The notes: generated by a model not told the origin, from the letters alone. A stretch of DNA of 64,000 bases from Ga0077527 sp021300125 (GCA_046339595.1 JBKDUF010000065.1:1-64000), one strand, 5' to 3'. Counted from the first letter of the stretch, positions 8,453-16,842 are shown. Program-made: numbers and translations.

Positions 8453-9718
8453 ATGGGCATGACCGCCGTTGAAAAGGTGCTCGCCGCAAAAAGCGGCCGC
8501 GCCAGCGTGAAACCGGGCGACGTGGTGTCGCCGGAGCCCGACTTCATCATGATCCACGACGGCGTGGTGATGGGTGCCAAGCGTGAACTCGACAGCCTCG
8601 GCATCACCCGCCTGGCGCGGCCGGACAAGGTGCTGATGGTCACCGACCACGACGTGATCTACGGCAGCGCGCGTGCGGCCGAGCGCGGCGCCTTCAACCG
8701 CAAGGCCGCGGCGGCCTGGGGCGTCAAGAACTTCTTCGACGTCGGCCGCGGCGGTCACGGCCACATCTTCCCGATGGAATCCGGCCTGCTGCTGCCGGGC
8801 ATGTTCTATTTCGACAACGACCGCCACGCCACCAACGCCGGCGCCATCGGCGCCTTCGGCTTCCGCATCGGCACCGAAATCACCCGCGTGCTCGCCACCG
8901 GCACCAACTGGGTGATGGTGCCGAAAACGGTGCGGCTGACGCTGAAGGGCCGGCTGCAGCCCGGCGTCTATGCCCGTGATGTCGGCTTCCATTTCGCGGC
9001 GATGCTCAAGAAGGACCAGCTTCAGGCCGACCTCGATTACCGCGTGCTCGAATACGCCGGGGACCTCGAGCAGTTCGGCCTGTCCGAACGCGCCGCGCTG
9101 TGCTCGACGCCCACTGAAATCCGCGCCTACGGCGTATTTATCCCGCCGTCGCAGGCCATCCTTGAGCACGCACGCAAGAAAGGCCAGCGTCCCTTCACGC
9201 CGGTGTATTCCGACGCCGACGCCCGCTTTGATGCCGACCTCACGCTCGACATCAGCCGGCTCGAACCACAGGTTTCGATGCCGGGCAGCGTCGAGAATGC
9301 CGTCAACATCTCCGAAATCGCCGGCACCCCGGTGGACCACGCCTTCATCGGCTCCTGCGGCTCGGGCATGTGGGAAGACCTGGTGACCGCCGCCAACATC
9401 CTGCGCGGCCGGCGGCTGGCGCCGAACGTGCGGCTGTTTGTCGCGCCCGGCTCCGAAGCCACCAACCGCCGGCTCGCCGCCGAGGGCCTGCTCGGCGTGT
9501 TCATCGAGGCCGGCGCGGTGATGCTGCCGCCGGGCTGCGGCCCCTGCAATGACGCGGTGATCGGTCCGGTGCATGCCGGCGAAATCTCGATCTCCACCGC
9601 CACAAATAACAACGCCGGGCGCTTTGGCGCGCGCGAAGCGAAGCTCTACCTTGGCAGCCCCGCCACCGTTGCCGCTTCGGCGGTGACGGGCAAAATCACC
9701 GATGCACGCAGCCTGTAA
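8453..9718 (+). CDS. LeuC-like (aconitase-superfamily) hydratase large subunit, copy 2
   Basis: A 421-residue protein aligning along its whole length with the preceding gene (MGMTAVEKVL start, shared GGHGHIFP, LATGTNW and RPFTPVY blocks). It keeps the three cluster cysteines in GSCGSGMWED and PGCGPCND. It is followed after 15 bases by the small subunit at 9734, so this copy is the more obvious partner of that subunit. Two large subunits with one small subunit could give alternative complexes of different substrate range, or a heterotrimer. The best functional guess is a hydratase of substituted malates or maleates in a catabolic pathway, not leucine synthesis, since no leuB or leuA is nearby. 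Confidence 0.85.
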   Translation: MGMTAVEKVLAAKSGRASVKPGDVVSPEPDFIMIHDGVVMGAKRELDSLGITRLARPDKVLMVTDHDVIYGSARAAERGAFNRKAAAAWGVKNFFDVGRGGHGHIFPMESGLLLPGMFYFDNDRHATNAGAIGAFGFRIGTEITRVLATGTNWVMVPKTVRLTLKGRLQPGVYARDVGFHFAAMLKKDQLQADLDYRVLEYAGDLEQFGLSERAALCSTPTEIRAYGVFIPPSQAILEHARKKGQRPFTPVYSDADARFDADLTLDISRLEPQVSMPGSVENAVNISEIAGTPVDHAFIGSCGSGMWEDLVTAANILRGRRLAPNVRLFVAPGSEATNRRLAAEGLLGVFIEAGAVMLPPGCGPCNDAVIGPVHAGEISISTATNNNAGRFGAREAKLYLGSPATVAASAVTGKITDARSL

Positions 9719-9733
9719 CCGGATCCGGAAACC

Positions 9734-10282
9734 ATGACAACCAACAGCGAATTCCAGTGGGTACTCAAAGGCCGCTGCTACAAACTCGGTCACGATGACT
9801 GGCATGCCGGCGGCGTGGTGACGAACTGGATCATCACCGGCCGGCACTTCGACCCGCAGGAGATCATCCCGCACCTGTTCGAGGAAACCGATCCCGGCTT
9901 CCACGCCCGCTGCAAACCCGGAGACATCATCGTCACCGGAAAGAACTTCGGCATGGGCCCGAAGATGAACGGCTACATCGCGATGCAGGCGCTGGGGCTG
10001 GGCCTGGTCTGCGAATCGATGCCCTTCCTTGCCTACCGCGCCGCGGTCGGCTGCGGCGTGCGCGTGCTGACCGACTGCGTCAATGTCAGCGAGTTCTGCG
10101 ACAGCGGTGACGAGCTGGAGGTGAATTTCCGCGACGGCTTTTTCATCAACCATACCCGCAATATCCGCCGCGAGTACCCGCCGCTGCCCGACGCGCTGAT
10201 GGAAATCGTCGAGCTCGGCGGCAATGCCGGCTGGCTCAGGCACTGGCAGGCGCAGCAACAGGCCGGCAGCGCGGCGGGATGA
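9734..10282 (+). CDS. LeuD-like (aconitase swivel-domain) hydratase small subunit, atypical active loop
   Basis: A 182-residue swivel-domain protein. GKNFGMG at residues 69-75 aligns with the G-NFG-GSSREH loop of LeuD and aconitase, which carries the catalytic serine and substrate-binding arginine. Here the loop continues PKMNGYIAM, so the Ser-Ser-Arg-Glu-His block is missing. The rest of the fold (RCKPGDIIV before the loop, MPFLAYRAAVGCGVRVL after it) is conserved, so this is not a sequencing error. The stop overlaps the start of the acetyltransferase gene by four bases (ATGA), implying translational coupling. Activity on an ordinary malate-type substrate by the usual mechanism is doubtful. 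Confidence 0.82.
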   Translation: MTTNSEFQWVLKGRCYKLGHDDWHAGGVVTNWIITGRHFDPQEIIPHLFEETDPGFHARCKPGDIIVTGKNFGMGPKMNGYIAMQALGLGLVCESMPFLAYRAAVGCGVRVLTDCVNVSEFCDSGDELEVNFRDGFFINHTRNIRREYPPLPDALMEIVELGGNAGWLRHWQAQQQAGSAAG

Positions 10283-11001
10283 CCGCGCACAACGCTTTTG
10301 GCCAGCCCGTAGGCGCAGCCCTCCAGGGCTGGCAGGCGCCGCCCGCGCCGCCGCCACGGGTGCTGCAAGGCCGCTACTGCCGGCTGGAGCCGATCAACGC
10401 CGACCGCCACGCGGCGCATCTCGATGCCGCCAACCGGCTGGAGCCGGACGACCGCGGCTGGACCTACATGATCAACGGCCCCTATGCCACGGCGGCCGAG
10501 TACCGCGCCTGGGTCGAGGCCCAGCAGGGCTGCAGCGACCCGCAGTTCTACGCCATCATCGACCTCGCCAGCAGCCTCGCGGGCGGTGTGGCCTCGTACA
10601 TGCGCATCGATCCGGCGAACGGCTGCATCGAGGTGGGCGGCATCAAGCTGACGCCGCGGATCTCGCGCAAGCCGGCAATGACCGAGGCCATGCACCTGAT
10701 GATGAACAACGCCTTCGAACTCGGCTACCGGCGCTACGAATGGAAATGCGACGCGCTGAATGCCCCCTCGCGCGCAGCCGCGCGCCGCCTCGGCTTCAGC
10801 TTCGAGGGCATTTTCGCGCAGGCCGTGGTGTACAAGGGCCGCAACCGCGACACCGCCTGGTTCTCGATCACCGACCGCGAATGGCCGGCGATCCGCGCGG
10901 CGCATGAACAATGGCTGGCGCCGCAGAATTTCGACGCCCGGGGCCGGCAGAAGACCAGCCTCTCGGCACTGACCGCGCCGCTGCGGCGGGAAAATATATA
11001 A
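10279..11001 (+). CDS. GNAT-family N-acetyltransferase (RimJ/RimL-like)
   Basis: A 240-residue protein of the GNAT fold. RYCRLEPINADRHAAHL begins the domain, VGGIKLTPRISRKPAMTEAM is the acetyl-CoA loop region, and RYEWKCDALNAPSRAAARRLGF followed by FEGIF matches the RimJ/L C-terminal signature. It starts inside the stop of the LeuD-like gene. A lone RimL-like enzyme in a catabolic operon usually acts on a small metabolite or on detoxification; the substrate is unknown. Its stop codon (10999-11001) lies within an AT-rich motif copy that also carries the stop of the convergent ATP-grasp gene. Confidence 0.85.
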   Translation: MTAHNAFGQPVGAALQGWQAPPAPPPRVLQGRYCRLEPINADRHAAHLDAANRLEPDDRGWTYMINGPYATAAEYRAWVEAQQGCSDPQFYAIIDLASSLAGGVASYMRIDPANGCIEVGGIKLTPRISRKPAMTEAMHLMMNNAFELGYRRYEWKCDALNAPSRAAARRLGFSFEGIFAQAVVYKGRNRDTAWFSITDREWPAIRAAHEQWLAPQNFDARGRQKTSLSALTAPLRRENI

Positions 11002-11016
11002 CTACTTGTTTTTATT
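10998..11016 (-). repeat. Dispersed AT-rich motif, copy 2
   Basis: A perfect match to AATWAAAWCAANWRGTTAT on the minus strand. The GNAT stop (10999-11001) and the stop of the convergent gene (11012-11014) both fall inside these 19 bases. Confidence 0.75.
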
Positions 11017-12064
11017 TTATTTTTTTTGATCGACTGCGGCGCAGTGCCGCGGCCATGATCCGGCGCAGCGCCGCGCCGTAATCGACCCCGGCAAAACACA
11101 GGTGGTTGCCCATGGCATGCGGGTGCAGGTCGGGATTGGCATTGGCCTCGAGAAACACCAGGCGGCCGTCGGGCGTCAGCCGGTAATCAATGCGGCCGTA
11201 ATCGCGCTGCTCCAGTGCCTCGAAAATCGCGCGGCTTGCGCTGTCGACATCACGCTTCAGGTTGGCCGAGAGTTTTGCCACCCGCCAGCGCACGCGCCAG
11301 CGATTGCGGTAAGCCCCGTCGTTTTTCAGCCGGTAGGACGCGAAGGCCGGCGCCCCCGGGCCGCGGCGGCCGATCACCAGCTCCACTGCCGGCATCACCT
11401 CGGGCGCAGCCCGGCCGGCGCCACTGCCGGCCAGCAGCGCCACGTAGAGGTCACGGCCCTCGATGAATTCCTCGCAGATCAGCGGCGCGCGAACACGGCG
11501 CCGCAGCACGCGCACGCGCTGCACCAGCTCGCGCTCGTTCTTCACCAGGGAATTGACGCGCACCTCGTCGGAGCCGTCGCCGAACTGCGGCTTCACGATC
11601 AGGGGATACGGCACCCGTGGATTGCGGATGGGTCCGGTCGGCGGGATCACGAAGTAGCGCGGCACCGCGACCCCGAGGTCGGCGACGATGTGCTTGGACA
11701 GCGCCTTGTCGCGGGCGAGACGAAGGCCGCCGGGACCGCTGCCGGTATAGGGAATCTTCAGCAGGTCGAGCAGCCCGGCGATCGCCGCATCCTGGCTGCG
11801 GTCACCGTCCACGCATTCGGTCAGGTTGAACACCAGCCGCGGCTTCAACGCGCGCAGCGCGGCGATGGTGGCGTCCACGCCGGCCTCGAAGGGCAGCATC
11901 ACGGCACTGTGGCCCCGTGACTGCAGTTCGCGCAGAAGATAGGCCTCGACGCTGCTGCGCTCGGGCACAAACAGGCCGTGGCGCCGGCGCTCGCCGGCCT
12001 CGGTATCGACCAGCAGCGCGACATCGCAGCGCCGGGCAGCCGTTTTGCTGGAGTGTTGCGGCAT
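11012..12064 (-). CDS. D-alanine-D-alanine ligase-like ATP-grasp protein
   Basis: A 350-residue ATP-grasp enzyme. Seen are LVFNLTECVDGDRSQDAAIAG near residue 80, the ATP-binding YPLIVKPQFGDGSDEV, EEFIEGRDLYVALL, and the Mg-binding end YGRIDYRL...FLEANANPDLHP. These match Ddl-family ligases, but there is no mur or fts gene around. The family includes many standalone ligases that join amino acids or make small peptides, so the true product is uncertain. It ends with a Lys-rich tail (SKKIK) encoded by an AT-rich motif copy. It follows the M24-fold gene by 29 bases and is likely co-transcribed with it. Confidence 0.8.
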   Translation of the reverse strand: MPQHSSKTAARRCDVALLVDTEAGERRRHGLFVPERSSVEAYLLRELQSRGHSAVMLPFEAGVDATIAALRALKPRLVFNLTECVDGDRSQDAAIAGLLDLLKIPYTGSGPGGLRLARDKALSKHIVADLGVAVPRYFVIPPTGPIRNPRVPYPLIVKPQFGDGSDEVRVNSLVKNERELVQRVRVLRRRVRAPLICEEFIEGRDLYVALLAGSGAGRAAPEVMPAVELVIGRRGPGAPAFASYRLKNDGAYRNRWRVRWRVAKLSANLKRDVDSASRAIFEALEQRDYGRIDYRLTPDGRLVFLEANANPDLHPHAMGNHLCFAGVDYGAALRRIMAAALRRSRSKKIK

Positions 12065-12093
12065 GCGCCGATTTTATCAGCGCGTGCCGCGGC

Positions 12094-13302
12094 CTAGATG
12101 CAGTCGCCTGCGCGGAACAGCCCGCGCGGCAGATTGTGCAGCGATTCGCAGCCTTCGCGCGTGATGCGCAGCAGCTCGCCGGTCTGCACGCCGGAGCGGC
12201 TGGATTCGTCGGTCTCGGTGGTCACCGGATTCGGCTGCACCACCACGGTCATGTGTTCCTCCAGGGTCATTGTCGACAGCGCGCCGGCCATGCGGCTTTT
12301 GCTGCCGATGATGGGCTGGAAATAGCCGCCGCCGAAGCCGTGCACGAGGTCGTCGCAGATGGTGAAGCCGCGGCGCTCAATCCCGGCGGGGGCGTCGAGG
12401 ATCTCGGTCATCGTCGCGCCGTGGCGCAGCACAGAGGTCACCGCATCGAACACCGCCTCAGCCGTTGCATGCAGCTCCCGGTAGCGCGGCGTGGGTTCGG
12501 CATCCACGGTGAAGCTGCGCAGCACCTGGCCGGCGTAATCCCACCAGAAGGCCGACAGCTCGCAGGTGACGATGTCGCCGGCACGCACCTTGCGCGTGGA
12601 AGCGTATTGGGGCGGCACGTGGCGCTGCGGCGCGTCCATCGCGGTGACGCCGATGTAATGGATCATCGTGGTGCCGCCGAGGCCGATGTAGGCCGCTTCG
12701 ACCAGTGCCGCCAGTTCGCGCTCGTCCATGCCGGGACGGGTGCCGGCGACCAGCGCGCGCATGCCGGCATCCGACAGCGCGGCGCCGATGCGCAGCCAGT
12801 CGATTTCCTCGGCCGACTTGCGCATGCGCAGCTGGGTATATTCAGCGTCGAGCAGCACCAGATCGAATGCCGCCTCCAGCTTGCGGCACTTGGACAGCAC
12901 CAGCGGGCCGATCAGGCCGACGCGTTTCGCGCCGCGGCGCTGCAATTCCGCGATGGTGAGCTCGATGCCGCGGTGCTTACCCCAGCGCACTTCAACATCC
13001 TGCGCAATGCGCCGCGCCAGCGGCACATGGTTGTGCCACTCCATGTGCATGACCATGCGCTCGCCGGGGCGGAACACGACATAGGCCTCGGCAGTGCCCG
13101 GCCAGCCGGTGATCCACTGCGGCGCGTTGCCGGCGCGGTGATCGGTCACCACCAGCAGGTGGTCGCAGCCGTGCTTGTCCATGGCCGCCGCAAGTGCGGC
13201 GTGGCGCCGTGCATATTCGGCATCCGAGAAGCGCGGGTACTCCTGCGCAAGGATGGCCTGCTGGCGCGGTTCGAGCCGCAGCCCGTTTGCGGTGTTGCCC
13301 AA
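12094..13302 (-). CDS. M24 / creatinase-fold protein lacking most metal ligands
   Basis: A 402-residue protein with an N-terminal creatinase domain (to about residue 155) and a C-terminal pita-bread domain. In metallopeptidases of this fold five residues bind two metals. Here the aligned positions are Glu248 and Gln259 (for Asp, Asp), His321 (kept), Gln356 and Gly375 (for Glu, Glu), so metal-dependent peptidase activity is unlikely. Creatinase, which hydrolyses a C-N bond without metal, is the precedent; His215 in TMIHYIG may be the catalytic histidine. The start is TTG at 13302, with GGAGA eight bases upstream. An intrinsic terminator ends immediately in front of it. Confidence 0.8.
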   Translation of the reverse strand: MGNTANGLRLEPRQQAILAQEYPRFSDAEYARRHAALAAAMDKHGCDHLLVVTDHRAGNAPQWITGWPGTAEAYVVFRPGERMVMHMEWHNHVPLARRIAQDVEVRWGKHRGIELTIAELQRRGAKRVGLIGPLVLSKCRKLEAAFDLVLLDAEYTQLRMRKSAEEIDWLRIGAALSDAGMRALVAGTRPGMDERELAALVEAAYIGLGGTTMIHYIGVTAMDAPQRHVPPQYASTRKVRAGDIVTCELSAFWWDYAGQVLRSFTVDAEPTPRYRELHATAEAVFDAVTSVLRHGATMTEILDAPAGIERRGFTICDDLVHGFGGGYFQPIIGSKSRMAGALSTMTLEEHMTVVVQPNPVTTETDESSRSGVQTGELLRITREGCESLHNLPRGLFRAGDCI

Positions 13303-13314
13303 TTCGGAATCTCC

Positions 13315-13348
13315 AAAAAAACGGGCGGCGCCGGAATCGCGCCGCCCG
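13315..13348 (-). terminator. Intrinsic terminator after the GntR-linked operon
   Basis: Read on the minus strand: a perfect 10-bp stem (arms 13339-13348 and 13322-13331, CGGGCGGCGC type) with a 7-base loop, followed directly by seven T. It lies 20 bases past the stop of the Bug gene at 13368. The ribosome-binding site of the next gene begins as the T-run ends, so read-through into that gene is probably limited. Confidence 0.85.
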
Positions 13349-13367
13349 CGATACCCGGGGGGTGTGC

Positions 13368-14330
13368 CTACTGCGGTTTGATGCCCGCCGCCTTCATCAC
13401 CGTCGCGTTGGAAACGATTTCCTCGCGCACGAACTTGGCGAACTGCGCCGGCGTCATCTCCATGGGTTCGTTGCCGAGGCTGGTGAGCCTCGCCTTCACT
13501 GCCGCGTCATTGCCCGCCGCCCGGATCGACGCCGCCACCCGGTTGATGATCGGCGCCGGCACGCCGGTGGGCGCCCACACGCCGAACCACAGCGAGAAAT
13601 CGAAGCCCGGCACGCCCGACTCGGCGATGGTGGGCACGTTGGGCAGCACGCTGCTGCGCTTGAGGGTGCTCACCGCAATGGCGCGGATCTTGCCAGCCTG
13701 CAACTGGGCCTGCATCGTCGACACCGGCGCGAAGTAGAACTCGACGCGACCGCCGACCACATCACCCAGCGCCTCGGCCGAGCCCTTGTACGGGACATGG
13801 GTCATGTCCACCTTGGCCATCAGCTTGAACTTTTCGAGGTTCAGGTGGGTGCCGGCACCGACGCCGGCAGAGGCGAAGTTGAGCGCGCCGGGCCTGGCCA
13901 TCGCCGCCTTGAGCACATCCTGTACCGTGTTAAACGGCGTGCTGGGATGGGTCACCAGCACATTGGGCTGCTGTGCCAGCGGCGCGATCTCGACGAAGTC
14001 CTTCAGCGTGTCAAAGGGCAGCTTCGAATACAGCGTGGGATTGACCGTGTGCCCCGAGGAATGCATCAGCAGCGTGTAACCGTCCGGCGTGGCGCGCGCC
14101 GCAATCGCGGCGGCGATGGTGCCCCCCGCACCGGGACGGTTGTCGGCGATCACCTGATGGCCCCACGTTTCCGTGAGCTTGGTGGTATACAGCCGGCCGA
14201 CGATGTCGGTGGCGCTGCCCGGCGGGAAAGCCACGATGAAGCGCACCGGCTTGGTCGGGAAATCGGCCGCGTGCAGCGGTGCTGCCAGGGCCACGCTCGC
14301 CGAAATCAATAACTTTTTGATTTTATTCAT
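13368..14330 (-). CDS. Bug/TctC-family periplasmic solute-binding protein
   Basis: A 320-residue protein with signal peptide MNKIKKLLISASVALAAPLHA, then AFPPGSATDIVGR, DNRPGAGGTI, DGYTLLMH and HVPYKGSAEALGDVVGG. Codons 2-8 are a perfect copy of the dispersed AT-rich motif, which gives the unusually Lys/Asn/Ile-rich N-terminus. It lies 27 bases after the dehydrogenase gene and is the last gene before a strong terminator. It is therefore the distal gene of the leftward operon with the oxoacid dehydrogenase genes and may supply that pathway's substrate. Confidence 0.92.
   Translation of the reverse strand: MNKIKKLLISASVALAAPLHAADFPTKPVRFIVAFPPGSATDIVGRLYTTKLTETWGHQVIADNRPGAGGTIAAAIAARATPDGYTLLMHSSGHTVNPTLYSKLPFDTLKDFVEIAPLAQQPNVLVTHPSTPFNTVQDVLKAAMARPGALNFASAGVGAGTHLNLEKFKLMAKVDMTHVPYKGSAEALGDVVGGRVEFYFAPVSTMQAQLQAGKIRAIAVSTLKRSSVLPNVPTIAESGVPGFDFSLWFGVWAPTGVPAPIINRVAASIRAAGNDAAVKARLTSLGNEPMEMTPAQFAKFVREEIVSNATVMKAAGIKPQ
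14309..14327 (-). repeat. Dispersed AT-rich motif, copy 3 (within signal-peptide codons)
   Basis: A perfect consensus match on the minus strand, starting directly after the ATG (14328-14330) of the Bug gene. AT-rich codons are common in signal peptides, so coincidence is possible here, but the match is 19 of 19. Confidence 0.55.
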
Positions 14331-14357
14331 TATTTTTCTCCTCCTTCGGCATCGGGA

Positions 14358-15281
14358 TCAGAGTCCGTCGCCAATATCCACATTCTCGGACTTCAACTCG
14401 ATGCCCGAGGCCTTCGCCTGCAGCAGCAGCAGTTGCGAGAAGTCCTGATCATAACCGTGGCCGATGAGGGTCTGCACCATGTCTCGCGTGACGCTGGTGG
14501 TCGGCATCGGCACGCCGTGGTTGCGGCCGGCAGCCAGGCCGAGGTCAATGTCCTTCCGCAGCAGCTCCGGCGTGAAGGTGACGTGGAAATCGAGGTTCGA
14601 CAGCGCCGGGGTCTTGTAGGCGGTGAACATCGAGCCCATCACGCTCTTGTTGAGGAAGTCGAGGAAGGCGTGGCGCTTCATGCCGGTCTTTTCGGCGAGC
14701 ACGGTGATCTCGCACAGGTTCTGGATCACCACACCGAGCATCACGTTGTGGCAGATCTTGGCGATGCGCGAGAGTTCGCCGTCGCCGACATAGGACACGC
14801 CGCGGCCGATGGCCTCAAGGTACGGGCTCACCGCATCGAAGGCCCCCTGCGGGCCGGAGGCGACCACGGTCAGCTTGCCCGCCTTGATCACCTTCGCATT
14901 GCCCGACACCGGCGCCGCCAGCAGCTGGATGCCTTTTTCGCCGAGCTTGGCGCGGATCTCGGCGGATTCCTCGAGCGAGATCGAGGTGCTGTCGACGATG
15001 ATCTTCGGCTTGCCGCCGGCCGACATCACGCCATTCGGTCCGAACAGCACTTCCTTCACGTCCTTTCCGGTGGACACCATCGTGAACACGATGTCGCAGC
15101 CGGCCAGATCGGTCAGTTTGTCGGCGACTTTGGCGCCCGACTTCGCCAGCGGCTCGGCCTTGGACTTGGTGCGGTTCCATACGGTGATGTCACAGCCGGC
15201 CTTGGCCAGACGCTCCGCCATCGCATAGCCCATGCGACCAATGCCGATCCAGCCCAGTTTGTGTTTTTTCATGTCAGCCAT
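14358..15281 (-). CDS. 3-Hydroxyisobutyrate dehydrogenase-family NAD(P)-dependent oxidoreductase
   Basis: The protein has 307 residues. The Rossmann motif is WIGIGRMGYAMAERL (residues 11-25) and the second signature DSTSISLEES. The catalytic lysine is Lys175 in SRIAKICHN, in the helix that follows the substrate-binding APVSGNAK segment. Beta-hydroxyacid dehydrogenases of this size oxidise 3-hydroxyisobutyrate, tartronate semialdehyde or related acids. It lies downstream of the E1/E2 genes, which suggests an oxidation step that feeds or follows a 2-oxoacid. The precise substrate is not readable. It is separated from E2 by a 9-bp-phased inverted-repeat element. Confidence 0.88.
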   Translation of the reverse strand: MADMKKHKLGWIGIGRMGYAMAERLAKAGCDITVWNRTKSKAEPLAKSGAKVADKLTDLAGCDIVFTMVSTGKDVKEVLFGPNGVMSAGGKPKIIVDSTSISLEESAEIRAKLGEKGIQLLAAPVSGNAKVIKAGKLTVVASGPQGAFDAVSPYLEAIGRGVSYVGDGELSRIAKICHNVMLGVVIQNLCEITVLAEKTGMKRHAFLDFLNKSVMGSMFTAYKTPALSNLDFHVTFTPELLRKDIDLGLAAGRNHGVPMPTTSVTRDMVQTLIGHGYDQDFSQLLLLQAKASGIELKSENVDIGDGL

Positions 15282-15310
15282 GTTGTTTCCTTAGATGAAA
15301 AGTTCAAAAT

Positions 15311-15413
15311 CAATGTACAGGATGGACAGGATGTTCAGGATGAAACCCGGCACATATGCAAATACGTGCGCGTGTTTTTTTATCCTGTAAATCCTGCCCA
15401 TCCTGTTAATTCG
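15311..15413. repeat. Inverted-repeat element of 9-bp units (ACAGGAT type), copy 1
   Basis: The left arm (about 15314-15345) contains three 9-base units of the form ACAGGAT plus two bases; the right arm (about 15380-15413) is the reverse complement of such a series. The arms can pair over about 30 bases around a loop of about 35 bases. It fills most of the gap between E2 and the dehydrogenase gene and would be transcribed with them. Confidence 0.85.
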
Positions 15414-15423
15414 TAATTCGCTT

Positions 15424-16683
15424 TCAAGCCTCCAGCGCCTGCACCCAGTTGCGGGATTCGATCGCGTTCTTCACTTCTGCCAGGAATGAGGCGGAGTACG
15501 AGCCGTCCACCGCGCGGTGGTCGAAACTCTGCGCCAGCACGCCAACCCGCCGGATGGCGATGGCGTCACCGCCGGCGGACTCGATCACCACCGGCTTCTT
15601 GCGGATGCCGTCGGCCGAGAGGATCGCCACCTGCGGCTGGTTGATGATCGGAGCGGTGATGACCGTGCCGAAGGCGCCGTTGTTGGTGATGGTGTAGGTG
15701 CCCTCGGTCATCTCGTCCGGGCGCAGCTTTCCGGCGCGCGCCCGCGTGGCGAGGTCGTTGATCTCGCGCGCGATCTGCGGCAGCGACTTTGCCGGCACAT
15801 CCTTCAGCACCGGCACCACCAGCCCATCGAAATTCAGATCGACCGCAATGCCGATGTTGATGCGGCGGTGCAGGGTCAGGCCGTCGCCGGCAAGGCTCGC
15901 GTTGAGCTTGGGAAACTTGCCCAGCGCGATCGACACCGCGCGCACGATGAACGGCAGGTAGGTCAGTGAGAATCCCTCGCGCGCCTTCCACGCCTTGCCG
16001 TGGGCGGCACGCGCCTCGTCCACCTTCAGGAAATCGGCCTCCACCAGCTGCAGCACATGCGGCGCGGCCTGCCAGGATTTTGCGGTGTTTTCCGCAACGC
16101 GCCGGCGCACCGGATTGAAGGCCACGGACTGGCCGGCCTGGGCGGGTGCAGGGGCAGGGGCCGATGCCGGCATCGGCCTTGCGGCGGGCGCGGCGCCAGC
16201 CCCGCGGCCGGCGATGAACGCGGTGACATCCTCGCGGGTGATGCGCCCGTCACGGCCGGTGCCGGTGATGTCTGCAGGGTTGAGACTGTGTTCGGCCACC
16301 AGCCGGCGCACCACCGGCGACAGCCGTTGCGCGGGATCGATGCGCGAGCGCCGCGGCAGTGCTGCACCCGGCGCCACGGCTGCCTGTGCTGCGGCTGCTG
16401 GTGTTGCCTCCGGTGCCGCCGCCTTCGCCACCGGTGCTGCCTGTGCCCCGCCGGCTTCACGGATCACCGCCAGTGTCGCGCCCACCTTGGCCACCACCCC
16501 TTCGGCGACCACGATCTCGGCGATGACGCCGGCCACCGGCGACGGGATCTCGGTGCTGACCTTGTCGGTCTCGACATCGAACAGGGTCTCGTCGGCCTTC
16601 ACGCTGTCGCCGACCTTCTTGTACCACTTGGTGACGGTGCCTTCGGCGACGGTCTCGCCCAGCTGCGGCATGATCACATTCAT
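15424..16683 (-). CDS. 2-Oxoacid dehydrogenase complex E2 component (dihydrolipoamide acyltransferase)
   Basis: A 419-residue protein in the classical order. A lipoyl domain at residues 1-78 has Lys41 in ETDKVSTE as the lipoylation site. An Ala/Pro-rich linker follows (79-115), then a peripheral subunit-binding domain at about 119-155 (RLSPVVRRLVAEHSLNPADI). The C-terminal catalytic domain carries the active-site His389 and Asp393 in DHRAVDGS. Only one lipoyl domain is present, as in branched-chain or acetoin-type complexes rather than enterobacterial AceF. It follows E1beta and E1alpha. No E3 (dihydrolipoamide dehydrogenase) is in the window, so a shared E3 must come from another locus. Confidence 0.93.
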   Translation of the reverse strand: MNVIMPQLGETVAEGTVTKWYKKVGDSVKADETLFDVETDKVSTEIPSPVAGVIAEIVVAEGVVAKVGATLAVIREAGGAQAAPVAKAAAPEATPAAAAQAAVAPGAALPRRSRIDPAQRLSPVVRRLVAEHSLNPADITGTGRDGRITREDVTAFIAGRGAGAAPAARPMPASAPAPAPAQAGQSVAFNPVRRRVAENTAKSWQAAPHVLQLVEADFLKVDEARAAHGKAWKAREGFSLTYLPFIVRAVSIALGKFPKLNASLAGDGLTLHRRINIGIAVDLNFDGLVVPVLKDVPAKSLPQIAREINDLATRARAGKLRPDEMTEGTYTITNNGAFGTVITAPIINQPQVAILSADGIRKKPVVIESAGGDAIAIRRVGVLAQSFDHRAVDGSYSASFLAEVKNAIESRNWVQALEA

Positions 16684-16727
16684 TTACCGCTCCTGAAATA
16701 CATGATGACCACCAAGAATCAAAAACG

Positions 16728-16833
16728 AATTAACAGGATGTTCAGGATAGTCAGGATTAACAACGAACCCGAACCCAGCAGTCATGCAAAGTCCTGGTTT
16801 TATCCTGCTCATCCTGCTCATCCTGTTAATTGA
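16728..16833. repeat. Inverted-repeat element of 9-bp units (ACAGGAT type), copy 2
   Basis: The left arm, about 16729-16762, has three ACAGGAT-like 9-base units. The right arm, about 16796-16832, has three ATCCTG-type units in reverse complement. It lies between E1beta and E2, close to both, and has the same build as the copies at 15.3 and 60.8 kb. Confidence 0.85.
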
Positions 16834-16842
16834 TATTGTTGT

